A stretch of DNA of 64,000 nt from a virus: positions 62,001 to 126,000 of IMG/VR virus record IMGVR_UViG_3300025030_000046; one strand, given 5' to 3'. The notes below the pieces were generated by a model. It was not told the origin of the DNA, made no database searches, and worked only from the letters and a program-made list of their open reading frames with translations. A program made the translations under genes and the position numbers. Shown here piece by piece: positions 1-7,918 of this stretch. The first letter of the stretch is position 1. Every line of letters begins with the position of its first letter.

Positions 1-26
1 TGTGGTTCAATCTTTATAAATTTCAT
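1..26 (-). CDS. N-terminal start of a leftward gene, cut by the window edge
   Basis: An ATG at 24-26 (minus strand) is preceded by GTATGGAGGTATACT, a strong ribosome site, and opens a frame reading MKFIKIEP up to the edge. It continues the leftward operon. No function can be given. Confidence 0.6.
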
Positions 27-48
27 AGTATACCTCCATACGAAAGTT

Positions 49-357
49 TCATTTTATATTAACTTCTTTTCTTTCTGATAATATATCCATAAACCAAAGT
101 AAATCTTCTTTATTCCTCAATCCTCCAACAAGCTCACAAAAATCACTTCTTTGTTTAACAGATAATATATTCCAAACAGATGCAAAATCTTTAAGTAATT
201 CGAATATACCTATAAATTGTCTTGGAAAACTAAAACTACATTCTTCTTTTGGTAATGATAATTTAAAAATAGGTAATGTTTCTCCGTTTTCATATAAATA
301 AGATAATCTTATAGATGCTACATTTAAAATATTATAAATATTAAACTTATTATTCAT
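49..357 (-). CDS. hypothetical protein, 102 aa
   Basis: The start follows AAAGGGAGAAAATT. The protein is soluble and mixed in composition, with no motif I recognise and no membrane segment. It is the last complete gene of the leftward small-gene operon in this window. Confidence 0.7.
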   Translation of the reverse strand: MNNKFNIYNILNVASIRLSYLYENGETLPIFKLSLPKEECSFSFPRQFIGIFELLKDFASVWNILSVKQRSDFCELVGGLRNKEDLLWFMDILSERKEVNIK

Positions 358-397
358 AATTTTCTCCCTTTCAATAAAGTAATACTTTTATATTAAT

Positions 398-673
398 TTA
401 CAACCATTTTTCTTTAATCTTTTGCAATCTTTTATCTTCTTCTATGGGTAAGAGACACCTTGTATCGCCATCAGCATAGCCACTATTATAAAAAACTTCT
501 AGCATTGATATTAATATTTCAAAAGCAGTTTTAAAATCTGGAGATTTTAATAACTGTTTTAAAATATCACAACTACACCAAGCACCACAGTAATCACGAA
601 TTTCACCATAGGTTTGCTCTATATATTTAATATCTTTGTATAATTGCTTGTATTTACTGGATAAATTTTCCAT
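398..673 (-). CDS. hypothetical protein, 91 aa
   Basis: The start follows AAGGAGAATCAT. It is predicted mainly alpha-helical, with two cysteines close together near residues 29-34 (CGAWCSC). No family is recognised. Confidence 0.7.
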   Translation of the reverse strand: MENLSSKYKQLYKDIKYIEQTYGEIRDYCGAWCSCDILKQLLKSPDFKTAFEILISMLEVFYNSGYADGDTRCLLPIEEDKRLQKIKEKWL

Positions 674-697
674 ATGATTCTCCTTAAAATTTCACAT

Positions 698-910
698 TTA
701 TTGAATCTTCTGTTTGTCACTTCTACAAGCTAATTTCTTATATTTAATTTTTATACAATTATGAGGATTTCCCTTGCATATAGAAACATCTGCTACAAAA
801 CTATTTTCACAACATGGAGAACTACTTGGAGATTCTTCATAATAAGAACAATTACCGCCTAATCTATTCTGTGGTTTGTCTGGATTATATCTTGGTTTTC
901 CCTTACTCAT
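698..910 (-). CDS. small cysteine-rich protein, 70 aa
   Basis: Two ATGs are adjacent; the second is better spaced from AAGGAG, so the start is set there. Six cysteines are spread over the middle (SSSPCCENS, SICKGNP, HNCIK, LACRS), suggesting metal binding. It is one of a series of tiny Cys-rich genes in this operon. Confidence 0.65.
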   Translation of the reverse strand: MSKGKPRYNPDKPQNRLGGNCSYYEESPSSSPCCENSFVADVSICKGNPHNCIKIKYKKLACRSDKQKIQ

Positions 911-940
911 CATAAACTCCTTATAAAATTTTTCTTTTAT

Positions 941-1168
941 CTAAATTCTTTTCTCACCTTTAGAAAATCTTCCATTACTTTCTGGATTGTATTCATATTC
1001 TTTGTCGCAAACAGTACACTGTAACCAAGATGCGCCATTTACGCCTACGTCATTTAGCTTACTTTTCTTAGAGAGCTTACCGTTTGTTAAAACCTTATTA
1101 CTTTCTTCATAGGTTTTTTCGGCTACTAATTTTAATTGACCACCGCAATCGCATTTAAATTTACTCAT
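941..1168 (-). CDS. small zinc-ribbon-like protein, 75 aa
   Basis: It has two cysteine knuckles, CDCGG near residue 6 and CTVCDKEY near residue 52, the usual layout of a zinc ribbon. The start follows GAGGTGAGAAG. DNA or RNA binding would be typical of the fold but is inferred. Confidence 0.7.
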   Translation of the reverse strand: MSKFKCDCGGQLKLVAEKTYEESNKVLTNGKLSKKSKLNDVGVNGASWLQCTVCDKEYEYNPESNGRFSKGEKRI

Positions 1169-1198
1169 CTTCTCACCTCTTTAAACCAATCTGTGAAT

Positions 1199-1534
1199 TT
1201 ATCTTAATTTGTATCTAATATATTCTATTACATCTTCTTGCCTATGCCAATCATCTTCCCAATACTTCGTACCCAACTCTTGTCTTATCATTCCCATAAT
1301 GCATTGAGTTTCTATCCATACTTTATATGGATTTCTTTTCTCTGGGCTGTAAGTAATCGCCATATGACAGCAGTTATAATCAACTACAATTTGAATATAA
1401 TTCTTCTCTGTCTTCAACATATCATTAAAATAATAGACTGGTTTTATAGGCTGCTTATTTGAATTATATGTTGGTTTAGGTTTCTTCCTATTAAGATGCT
1501 GAATAATTTTATCAAACATAGGATATTCATTCAT
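1199..1534 (-). CDS. hypothetical protein, 111 aa
   Basis: A basic protein with a WEDDWHRQED motif near its C-terminus. The start follows AAGAAGTGATAAT. No family is recognised. A stable hairpin (1564-1588) precedes the gene in its leader. Confidence 0.7.
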   Translation of the reverse strand: MNEYPMFDKIIQHLNRKKPKPTYNSNKQPIKPVYYFNDMLKTEKNYIQIVVDYNCCHMAITYSPEKRNPYKVWIETQCIMGMIRQELGTKYWEDDWHRQEDVIEYIRYKLR

Positions 1535-1563
1535 ATTATCACTTCTTTCTCACATTCTATTTC

Positions 1564-1588
1564 GTAACCTTACTCGCAGTAGGGTTAC
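1564..1588 (-). other. intergenic RNA hairpin
   Basis: GTAACCTTACT and AGTAGGGTTAC form an 11-bp stem (one T-G pair) around a CGC loop. It lies between the stop of the 1628-1804 gene and the start of the next gene. No T-run follows on either strand, so it looks like an RNA processing or stability hairpin rather than a terminator. A weaker GTAAC/GTTAC hairpin sits near 7358-7378 in the same type of gap. Confidence 0.5.
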
Positions 1589-1627
1589 AAATTCACATTT
1601 CCATATAAAATATCCTTTTCATTTAAA

Positions 1628-1804
1628 CTATAATTTAATATACTTTAATACAACTAATATAAATGCTAAACTATACAAAATTTTTATGCTTATTTCTAAA
1701 TCCTTAATTACGTCTACATTTTCGCTATACTTCTTTAGCGTTTTTATAATTCCAATTAATATTGCGATTAAAAATAAAATTACTGTTACAATTAATATTG
1801 TCAT
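1628..1804 (-). CDS. small membrane protein, 58 aa, two transmembrane helices
   Basis: An almost continuous hydrophobic N-terminal segment (residues 1-20), a short charged loop and a second hydrophobic segment (about 37-55) predict two membrane spans. The start is set at the ATG after AAGGAGATTTA. It overlaps the stop of the upstream gene by one base (TAATG), implying translational coupling. Confidence 0.7.
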   Translation of the reverse strand: MTILIVTVILFLIAILIGIIKTLKKYSENVDVIKDLEISIKILYSLAFILVVLKYIKL

Positions 1805-2013
1805 TAAATCTCCTTGTTTAATTTTTCTATCTTTATTATACCATCGCATCCACTACAAAGTTTATAAAAAACTACCATTCCGTTTTCTGAATTGTATTTA
1901 ATTGTTTTTGTTGGCTCGGTTTCACAATCTGGGCAAACTAACTTTCCATCTTTTATAATCGCCATTTTAGTTATTCTCGTCTTTTTAATGTTTTTAGCCT
2001 TTTTATTTATCAT
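1804..2013 (-). CDS. small zinc-ribbon-like protein, 69 aa
   Basis: It contains CPDCET and CSGCDG knuckles about 25 residues apart after a Lys-rich N-terminus. The start is set five codons into the open frame because GAAGGAGATAAAG precedes that ATG. It is the first gene downstream of the minus-strand promoter at 2035-2063. Confidence 0.7.
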   Translation of the reverse strand: MINKKAKNIKKTRITKMAIIKDGKLVCPDCETEPTKTIKYNSENGMVVFYKLCSGCDGIIKIEKLNKEI

Positions 2014-2034
2014 CTTTATCTCCTTCATAACTTA

Positions 2035-2063
2035 ATTATACTTTTATATTTTAGTTTTGTCAA
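2035..2063 (-). promoter_or_regulatory. sigma-A promoter with an operator-like element in its spacer
   Basis: On the minus strand TTGACA (2063-2058) and TATAAT (2040-2035) are separated by exactly 17 bp. The spacer contains a full copy of the dispersed element TAAAATATAAAA (2042-2053). A protein bound there would directly exclude RNA polymerase. It drives the small-gene operon to its left. Confidence 0.8.
2042..2053 (-). repeat. dispersed element TAAAATATAAAA (promoter spacer copy)
   Basis: An exact copy, preceded by AC on the minus strand, lying between the -35 and -10 hexamers of the 2035-2063 promoter. Other exact copies start at 14727, 22604, 24081, 25474 and 26166 (minus), and 27703, 31420, 33733, 37249, 42157, 43616, 46330, 47351, 49752, 50823 and 54888 (plus). 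Confidence 0.8.
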
Positions 2064-2116
2064 ACAATAATCTCCCCTTTTATCTTATTATATGTAAGAA
2101 GATTCTTGCCTATGTC

Positions 2117-2428
2117 TTATTGAATAAATTCATTGAAAATCTCAGTCCTAACACTTGTAAATTCTTCGTGGTTGTTTTTTAGCAAACCTAATCTAATATA
2201 TTCTTTTGCTAAATAATTACCCTTTTCAACTAACTGCAATACCTCATAATCAAAATCAACATCTTCCAATTCCAATCCTGCAATTTCCATTACCGTTATC
2301 AACCTCTTTTTAAATATTTCTTCCATATCACCAAGTAGTCTACTATAGCTGCAAAACATTCCTTCCATTTTTTCTACTGCTTTCGGAGTTGTAATCATTT
2401 CTCTTACTGCTTCTTCAAACAAATTCAT
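2117..2428 (-). CDS. hypothetical helical protein, 103 aa
   Basis: An acidic, mostly helical protein starting MNLFEEAVREM after GTGAGGGTCA. It is the gene nearest to, and divergent from, the LexA-like repressor. That position suits a repressor-controlled gene, but no function is visible in the sequence. Confidence 0.65.
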   Translation of the reverse strand: MNLFEEAVREMITTPKAVEKMEGMFCSYSRLLGDMEEIFKKRLITVMEIAGLELEDVDFDYEVLQLVEKGNYLAKEYIRLGLLKNNHEEFTSVRTEIFNEFIQ

Positions 2429-2482
2429 ACATTGACCCTCACTTTTGTATTTTATTTTTATTACATTTTATTGCATACTTTG

Positions 2483-2510
2483 TTGACTTTTACAAGATGC
2501 ATGATATAAT
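2483..2510 (+). promoter_or_regulatory. distal sigma-A promoter upstream of the repressor gene
   Basis: TTGACT (2483-2488) and TATAAT (2505-2510) are 16 bp apart. Transcription from here would reach the repressor gene through a leader of about 160 nt. It would be a second promoter besides the one at 2626-2655. Confidence 0.55.
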
Positions 2511-2625
2511 TGCTAAGTATTTACTAATGCCATAAATAAATGTATGATAACTATATTGATTGCGTAAAATAATAGGTTGAAAAAGTTTCTTTTGGTGGGT
2601 ACATATGTATATTATCAATATATTA

Positions 2626-2655
2626 TTAACATGTCAATCGTATTTTTGATATTAT
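2626..2655 (+). promoter_or_regulatory. repressor promoter
   Basis: TTAACA (2626-2631), an 18-bp spacer and TATTAT (2650-2655) lie directly upstream of the repressor. Its -10 box is embedded in the palindrome 2644-2660, which suggests autoregulation. Confidence 0.6.
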
Positions 2656-2660
2656 CAAAA
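2644..2660. promoter_or_regulatory. probable repressor operator (perfect palindrome)
   Basis: TTTTGATATTATCAAAA is a perfect 8+1+8 palindrome over the -10 region of the repressor promoter. A related half (TTATCAATA) occurs at about 2612-2620. A dimeric helix-turn-helix repressor such as the product of the next gene would bind this kind of site. Confidence 0.6.
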
Positions 2661-2678
2661 TAAATTTAGGAGAAAAAA

Positions 2679-3320
2679 ATGACTAATAAATATGATAGAA
2701 TAAAAATATCTCGTGAGAAAAAAGGATTGGAACAAGGAGAACTAGCTAAACTAGTTGGTAAATCACAAAGTATGGTATCTCTTTATGAAAAAGATCCTAG
2801 AAAAACTCCTGTGGATGTTTTGGAAAAACTTTCGGAAATATTTAACACAACAGTTGATTATTTAATAGGACTCACCAATATTGAACAAAAGCCTGATAAT
2901 TTGATTGAAATGAACGATGTAACAAAAGTACCCATACTTGGTACAATTCGTGCAGGAAGCCCTATTTTCGCACAGGAGAATGTAGAGGAGTATTTGCCTA
3001 TACCTATCGGATCAGTTAATCAAAAAGATAGTTTTGCTCTAAAGGTTACTGGAGACAGTATGATAGATGCTGGAATACAACATGGAGACACTTTATTAGT
3101 AAAGAAACAAGAGTGGCTTGATGCTGACGGAGACATAATGGTGGTTCTAGTAAATAATGACAGTGAAGCTACTGTAAAGAGAATGTTTAAAGATAAGGAT
3201 GGCATAATACTACAAGCAGCCAACAAAAATTATAAACCTATTGTTATAAATAAAAAAGACTTAGACTATGTTAAAATACTTGGCAAGGTTATAAAAATAC
3301 TTCTTCGGGACATAAAGTAA
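2679..3320 (+). CDS. LexA/CI-type phage repressor with S24 autoprotease domain, 213 aa
   Basis: Residues about 5-62 form an XRE-type helix-turn-helix (QGELAKLVGKSQSMVSLYE). Residues about 85-210 are an S24 peptidase domain with the Ala-Gly cleavage pair at 92-93, the catalytic serine at about 127 (TGDSMID) and the lysine at about 167 (EATVKRM). In this family RecA-stimulated self-cleavage couples prophage induction to DNA damage. It is the only rightward gene in the left cluster and is bounded by its own promoter/operator and a bidirectional terminator. Start follows TTTAGGAGAAAAAA. Confidence 0.92.
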   Translation: MTNKYDRIKISREKKGLEQGELAKLVGKSQSMVSLYEKDPRKTPVDVLEKLSEIFNTTVDYLIGLTNIEQKPDNLIEMNDVTKVPILGTIRAGSPIFAQENVEEYLPIPIGSVNQKDSFALKVTGDSMIDAGIQHGDTLLVKKQEWLDADGDIMVVLVNNDSEATVKRMFKDKDGIILQAANKNYKPIVINKKDLDYVKILGKVIKILLRDIK

Positions 3321-3340
3321 AAAGATGCATATGCATCTTT
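3317..3340. terminator. bidirectional intrinsic terminator
   Basis: A perfect 24-nt palindrome with GATGCATATGCATC at its core, flanked by A5 and T5. It separates the rightward repressor from the leftward recombinase-like gene and can terminate both. Confidence 0.85.
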
Positions 3341-3342
3341 TT

Positions 3343-4284
3343 TTATATATAATCCTCTATGTCTTTTCTTGTTTGATATTGATATTTTATATCTTTTCCG
3401 AATCTTTCATTTATTTTTTCGTATTCTTCTTTTTCTAAATCTCTGCCTAATTCAGCTTTTAATTCTTTCGCCAGCTGTATCATACCACTCATCCATATAT
3501 TTCGAGGGTTCAGATGAGGATTTTTATATTCTTCAGCTATTCTTTTTACCCTGCTATTTATTACTATATGGTTGAGTTTACCATTGTTATCGCCATGCAT
3601 CGCAGGTCTTAAAACATATTCTGTGTCGTGTATAGGCATATATTCACGTCTGCTAGATGTCCCCTTGCCGTTATTGGGATAATACAAATCTTTAACTATT
3701 GCGTCTTTTATAATTTCGATAGTTCTATATTTGACTTCTAGTATGCGTTCTGTACCATCATCTCTCGTTAATATTAATAAATTTCCTTCTACATCTGTTT
3801 TCTTCAAATTTACCAATTCTTCAAAATGTACCCCACTAACTCCTTCAAATAAAAGTGCTATTATAACTTTATCTTGTGGATTTTTACAAATATTTAATAT
3901 TTTATTTAATTCTTCTTCATCTTTTATAAATCTTTTTCTTTTTGCTATTTGATTTACATACCTATCCATATTTTGAGAATTATACTTGTCAAATAAATTA
4001 ATCTTTGTTTCTAAATATCCATGCTGTATACAGAACGCAACATATTTTTTTAAATAACTACTCTGAGATCTTGCTGAATTTGTAGAACCTAATTCCAATT
4101 GATTCATTAGCATCGCCACTTCATCATTGTTGAATTGATAAACGTCTTTATTTAATTGGACTTCCATACTGTTAGTTTTTTGAAATAAATAGCTAACCAT
4201 CTTCTGCGTACTTTTTGCATATTTTAATGTAATAAATCTTTCTTTTAATTCTTTGTTGTACATTGGCTTTTCTTTAATTTTCAT
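3343..4284 (-). CDS. tyrosine-recombinase-like protein lacking catalytic residues; candidate MrpR-type master repressor, 313 aa
   Basis: The layout is that of a phage integrase: an N-terminal SAM-like helical domain (about 1-110) and a C-terminal catalytic-type domain. The first catalytic arginine appears lost (SGVHFEEL near residue 150, where active enzymes read TGxRxSEL). The His-x-x-Arg box is replaced by LNPRNIWMSG near 258, and no LGH/W box precedes the last tyrosines. Such decay is known for MrpR (YopR), the SPbeta lysogeny repressor, a similar-sized protein with a recombinase fold that binds dispersed SPbeta repeats. Here the gene follows a DGQHR-type gene directly, and the phage carries dispersed repeats. 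Start set at the ATG after GGAGGTAAATATA. Confidence 0.72.
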   Translation of the reverse strand: MKIKEKPMYNKELKERFITLKYAKSTQKMVSYLFQKTNSMEVQLNKDVYQFNNDEVAMLMNQLELGSTNSARSQSSYLKKYVAFCIQHGYLETKINLFDKYNSQNMDRYVNQIAKRKRFIKDEEELNKILNICKNPQDKVIIALLFEGVSGVHFEELVNLKKTDVEGNLLILTRDDGTERILEVKYRTIEIIKDAIVKDLYYPNNGKGTSSRREYMPIHDTEYVLRPAMHGDNNGKLNHIVINSRVKRIAEEYKNPHLNPRNIWMSGMIQLAKELKAELGRDLEKEEYEKINERFGKDIKYQYQTRKDIEDYI

Positions 4285-4298
4285 TATATTTACCTCCA

Positions 4299-5591
4299 TT
4301 ATATTGCTTTAAAAAACTCAGATATATTTTTAATATCTTTTGGTTTTAATTCTTTTTTAGTAATTCCTATTTCTTTTAATATTTCTGCCTCTATATTTTC
4401 AATCTCTTCTATTTTAGTTTTTAATATATCTCTCCAGTTTGAATCTTCTTGAATTTTAGCAAATAGAGCTATATATCCTATAAACATATTTTGCTTATTT
4501 ATCATGCTTGTGTCCTGAACTTTTTTTATATTATCCCTAAAAGCATCTGGCTTTAAGTATATTAAGTAATCAAAGCATTTATTTAACCAGTCAGCTACGA
4601 TTAGCGCTTCTGCTCTACCAGAATATTTAAAGTTACCTTTTATCGCTTTACTGATTATTTGATTCTCTACTAAGGCTCTCCCTGTATCTATCAATATTTT
4701 ATCTAATACAATCTTGCCCTTCATATCACTGTTTTCATTGATATTTTTAATTATTTCATTCTCAAGTGAGTCTGGATTCATATCTTCCTTATCTGAGTCA
4801 GACATATCATTGCGCTTAAATGATTGGTATATTAATTTTTTCGCCTTCTTTTTGTTATATCTAGTAATATTAACACCAAATTTATATTTTAAGTTTGGAT
4901 TAATTTCTAAGGCAGTTAATATACCTAATGATCTATGATACCCATCTATAATATTCAGTTTTCCAGATATTATTTTTAAAGTTTTGCTCTTATCGTTATA
5001 TTTCCAATCATCTGTTCCGTCTACTAATAAATTAATTGATATATTATCATTTGCTATAAATGTACCATTTAACAGCTCTTCACTTATCTCTTTCAATGAC
5101 CTAGGGTTAGGTCTAATTTCTTCAAAAATCAATCCATTTTTCTCAACTTGATGCATCTTTCTTTGCGTTTCAGGATTATATATTATAACCATGCGGTTAT
5201 ATAGCTCCGCAATTTCTTGCACTGTAAGTTTCACATGATAGTGATCGTTATTCATCTCTTCAGCATCTTTAAAAACTATTGGATATTTTTCTACTTCGTC
5301 TAATTTTTCATAATAATCTGCTGCTTCTGATTTTTCTGAATCCAAAAAGTAATCATCTGGATTTATATTTTTTTCTTCAGTAGCAACATACATAGCATCC
5401 GTAAAATGATATAATAATTTGGATTTGAGAACGCCAAGTGGAGTATTGTTATTTAATATACCTCTTGTATTACCTTCAATTACTCTTTCTTTTAAAAACT
5501 CTACCACTTTAACCTTAACATCTTCATTCCTATTGTATTTTTCAATGATGTAATATAATTCTCTCTCTAGTTCGTATCTTTCTTTTTTCAT
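4299..5591 (-). CDS. DGQHR/ParB-like protein, 430 aa
   Basis: The motif IIDGYHRSLGIL near residue 215 matches the DGQHR/ParB-fold signature seen in DndB-like and plasmid partition-type proteins. The rest is charged and helical with no transmembrane segment. The gene directly precedes the decayed recombinase with a one-base overlap of the open frames, so the two are probably co-expressed. By position and size it may correspond to SPbeta YopQ; that is inference. The start is the ATG spaced 8 nt from GGGAG. Confidence 0.6.
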   Translation of the reverse strand: MKKERYELERELYYIIEKYNRNEDVKVKVVEFLKERVIEGNTRGILNNNTPLGVLKSKLLYHFTDAMYVATEEKNINPDDYFLDSEKSEAADYYEKLDEVEKYPIVFKDAEEMNNDHYHVKLTVQEIAELYNRMVIIYNPETQRKMHQVEKNGLIFEEIRPNPRSLKEISEELLNGTFIANDNISINLLVDGTDDWKYNDKSKTLKIISGKLNIIDGYHRSLGILTALEINPNLKYKFGVNITRYNKKKAKKLIYQSFKRNDMSDSDKEDMNPDSLENEIIKNINENSDMKGKIVLDKILIDTGRALVENQIISKAIKGNFKYSGRAEALIVADWLNKCFDYLIYLKPDAFRDNIKKVQDTSMINKQNMFIGYIALFAKIQEDSNWRDILKTKIEEIENIEAEILKEIGITKKELKPKDIKNISEFFKAI

Positions 5592-5862
5592 CTTGGTCAC
5601 TCCCTAATTTAAATTTTATATTTTTACTTTACTAATTTATCATATTATACACAATTTGTCAACAACTTATGCCTGCTAATTTTATATTTTTTATTTATAT
5701 TAATTTATAATATGTAATTCGACTCTGTCATATGCGAAATCATCGTGTTTTATTTATACTTTTCATATTTATATATTACCATGATATTATATATTTTGTC
5801 AATAATTTTATACCAAGTTTTATATTTAATATTATTGAACAAAAAAAATACTTGCAAATGGA

Positions 5863-6057
5863 TTAACCATCTACAAGCACATCTTCGTCTGTAAAATAAG
5901 GTTCTATTGTAATAGTGATTTCATTTACCTCAAAATCTTCATGCTCAATCATTTCTGGATGCTTTTCTTTCACGATGTTTACCGCATCAATTCTATCTTT
6001 CGCTGAAAGCACTAAGATATTAAATCTTGTTCTTTTGAAAGATACTACATATTTCAA
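5863..6057 (-). CDS. hypothetical protein, 64 aa
   Basis: A short beta-rich protein with a TTG start that overlaps the upstream stop (TTGA), so it is translationally coupled to the 6054-6341 gene. No family is recognised. The 270 bp to its left (5592-5862) hold no gene, only several AT-rich copies related to the dispersed element and TTGACA-like boxes. Confidence 0.65.
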   Translation of the reverse strand: MKYVVSFKRTRFNILVLSAKDRIDAVNIVKEKHPEMIEHEDFEVNEITITIEPYFTDEDVLVDG

Positions 6058-6341
6058 CTATTTATCACGCCCTCTCTATTTAATATGTTTTCTCTGATAA
6101 AATCAATAAAATTTTCCTTTGATTGTTTTGGATCGGTAGGATTAATAATCTCACATAGCTCGTACCAAATTATAGGCTGCATTTCATTTAATCCTGATGC
6201 AAATTTAATTAAATTGTTTTTAGCCTCAGTGGTTTTAATAGGGTTTAATTTTGGTATCATATCCCACCATGAAAAATGTAGCTTTTGTGAATTGTCTAGC
6301 GTGGATTGTATTGTGTTGATTGTTGTGTTTAATTGCTGCAT
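6054..6341 (-). CDS. hypothetical protein, 95 aa
   Basis: The start is set six codons into the open frame, at the ATG after TTTTGGAGGTTATTT. It is a helical, soluble protein. No gene is seen in 6376-6583, upstream of it. Confidence 0.65.
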   Translation of the reverse strand: MQQLNTTINTIQSTLDNSQKLHFSWWDMIPKLNPIKTTEAKNNLIKFASGLNEMQPIIWYELCEIINPTDPKQSKENFIDFIRENILNREGVINS

Positions 6342-6583
6342 AAATAACCTCCAAAACATTATTAATATAGGTTAATTATATTTCATAACCAGTCGCATTA
6401 AGTAGAATTTTGGCTAAATGGTTCGTTTTTGATTACATAAATCTTTAAAATTGTCGTTCACATCAAAAATCGTGCAACATGCAACAATTGTAATATATTA
6501 AGTAATGTCATAAATTGTCGAATGTATGAACTTCATTATTTGATGCATTATTTTATTTTTTAGTTAATTATATTATATTTTAA

Positions 6584-6802
6584 TCAAACTGCTAATAAAC
6601 CACCATGTAATTTTGCATCTGCCATTTTCTTTTCTAACACTTTAACATAATTGACACCTTTATTTATCCGTCTGTGTAGAGCATTTCCCACGTAAGGTTG
6701 CGTTAATAATAGTTCGCTATTATCTTTTATGAAAGCCGTCAACTGATTCAAAATTGCTACCTCTTGTTGCCATCTACTATTTACAAATTCTAATTTAGTC
6801 AT
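6584..6802 (-). CDS. hypothetical helical protein, 72 aa
   Basis: Starts MTKLEFVNSRWQQEV after AATGAGGTGCAAATA. It is predicted all-helical, with no recognised family. Confidence 0.65.
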   Translation of the reverse strand: MTKLEFVNSRWQQEVAILNQLTAFIKDNSELLLTQPYVGNALHRRINKGVNYVKVLEKKMADAKLHGGLLAV

Positions 6803-6860
6803 TTATTTGCACCTCATTTTGTATTATATTTTAGTTTATAAACTCATTGAAATTGTTATT

Positions 6861-7136
6861 TTATTGCCACTTTATTTTTTGACCACATTTAAAACAGTAA
6901 ACATGTTGGTCTGAAATCAATCTTTCTCCACAATTACAATAACCTATTTTAGCATTTGGAATATATTCATCTGCTATATTTATTGTTTTGGATATCTGTT
7001 TATTTAATGCATCTATAGCAATTTCAATATGCTCAGCCGTACCATAATACCCCATATGCTCATCAATATTTCGTCTATCACTTTCTAATCTTTTTATTGT
7101 GTCTTCTATACTTTTAATATGCTTTAAATTACTCAT
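6861..7136 (-). CDS. coiled-coil plus C-terminal zinc-ribbon protein, 91 aa
   Basis: An N-terminal helical region (IKSIEDTIKRLESDRRN) is followed by a C-terminal zinc ribbon with knuckles CNCGERL and CFKCGQKI. The start is the ATG after GGGAGGAATTTTTC. Confidence 0.7.
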   Translation of the reverse strand: MSNLKHIKSIEDTIKRLESDRRNIDEHMGYYGTAEHIEIAIDALNKQISKTINIADEYIPNAKIGYCNCGERLISDQHVYCFKCGQKIKWQ

Positions 7137-7172
7137 GAAAATTCCTCCCATTTATATAAAATCTATTTTTTG

Positions 7173-7337
7173 TTACAATGGTTTAATTTTGTTTATTATT
7201 TTTCTTGCTTCAGGCTTCATGGAGTAATTACAAACTCCTCTCTCTGTTAATGCCCTAAGTTTACAGTTATTTTCTTTTTTACAGGTATAGCACGCTTTCT
7301 TTTGAGTATCTATTTGTATTCTATAAATATCCGTCAT
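7173..7337 (-). CDS. small cysteine-containing protein, 54 aa
   Basis: Starts MTDIYRIQIDTQ after AAGGAGGAAATAA and carries CYTCKKENNC plus one more cysteine (GVCNYS), a plausible four-Cys metal site. The arrangement is compact and basic. Confidence 0.65.
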   Translation of the reverse strand: MTDIYRIQIDTQKKACYTCKKENNCKLRALTERGVCNYSMKPEARKIINKIKPL

Positions 7338-7404
7338 TTATTTCCTCCTTCTGAAACCCGTAACCCTTGCTGTTACTGGTCTACAAATACGACAAAATAC
7401 TGGT

Positions 7405-7578
7405 TTATTTAATCTCATCTTCTTTAATTTTTTCATTGTTTCTCCATGTTTCTATAATAATCTTATTACAATAGCTAAAATCAGATACTTTAAAACTATA
7501 AGCCTTTTCTTTATCTGTTCCAACCCATTCATTATTACTTTCATTATACAAACAAGCAACAACAATATAAATTATCAT
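7405..7578 (-). CDS. hypothetical protein, 57 aa
   Basis: The start follows GGAGTGGTGCAA. The hydrophobic N-terminus MIIYIVVACLYN is followed by a polar body containing WVGTDKEKAY. Confidence 0.6.
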   Translation of the reverse strand: MIIYIVVACLYNESNNEWVGTDKEKAYSFKVSDFSYCNKIIIETWRNNEKIKEDEIK

Positions 7579-7617
7579 TTGCACCACTCCTTACGTTAAA
7601 ATGTTGATTTTATAATA

Positions 7618-7878
7618 TTATTCATAAGTTGACCAAAAAGTTGTTTTAACATTATTAAAGCTTACGTCAATCATATATCTTTGCTTAAAATAATTTATTA
7701 TAAGATCATGGAATTCTTCTGTTGGGTTAATAATAAAACTTTCTATAAATCTTCTAGAAGATAATGTAATGTCTACTATATTTTCATTTTCTCTCTTTGA
7801 TAATATAATTATTGAGTTACAGATTTCCATATGTTCGTTAAATTTGTCTATCATTTCTATAGTTATTTCTTTTTGCAT
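7618..7878 (-). CDS. hypothetical protein, 86 aa
   Basis: The open frame is longer, but the only good ribosome site (AAAGGAGTTGTTAAT) sets the start at MQKEITIEMIDKF. Upstream codons overlap the neighbouring gene in another frame. No family is recognised. Confidence 0.6.
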   Translation of the reverse strand: MQKEITIEMIDKFNEHMEICNSIIILSKRENENIVDITLSSRRFIESFIINPTEEFHDLIINYFKQRYMIDVSFNNVKTTFWSTYE

Positions 7879-7918
7879 ATTAACAACTCCTTTCAATAAA
7901 TCGTTAGTTTCATTTAAT

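Noticed and set aside
1238-1462. Plus-strand open frames across the left cluster (for example 1238-1462, 1686-1901, 3369-3575, 7769-8014, 17896-18267)
   Set aside because: They are antisense to well-supported minus genes, lack ribosome sites and have hydrophobic, low-complexity translations typical of reversed AT-rich coding DNA.
5635-5660. TTGACA followed by TATAAT at about 7 bp on the minus strand (also near 5790 and 14700)
   Set aside because: The spacing is far too short for one promoter, and no good partner box lies 16-18 bp away, so they are not listed as promoters.
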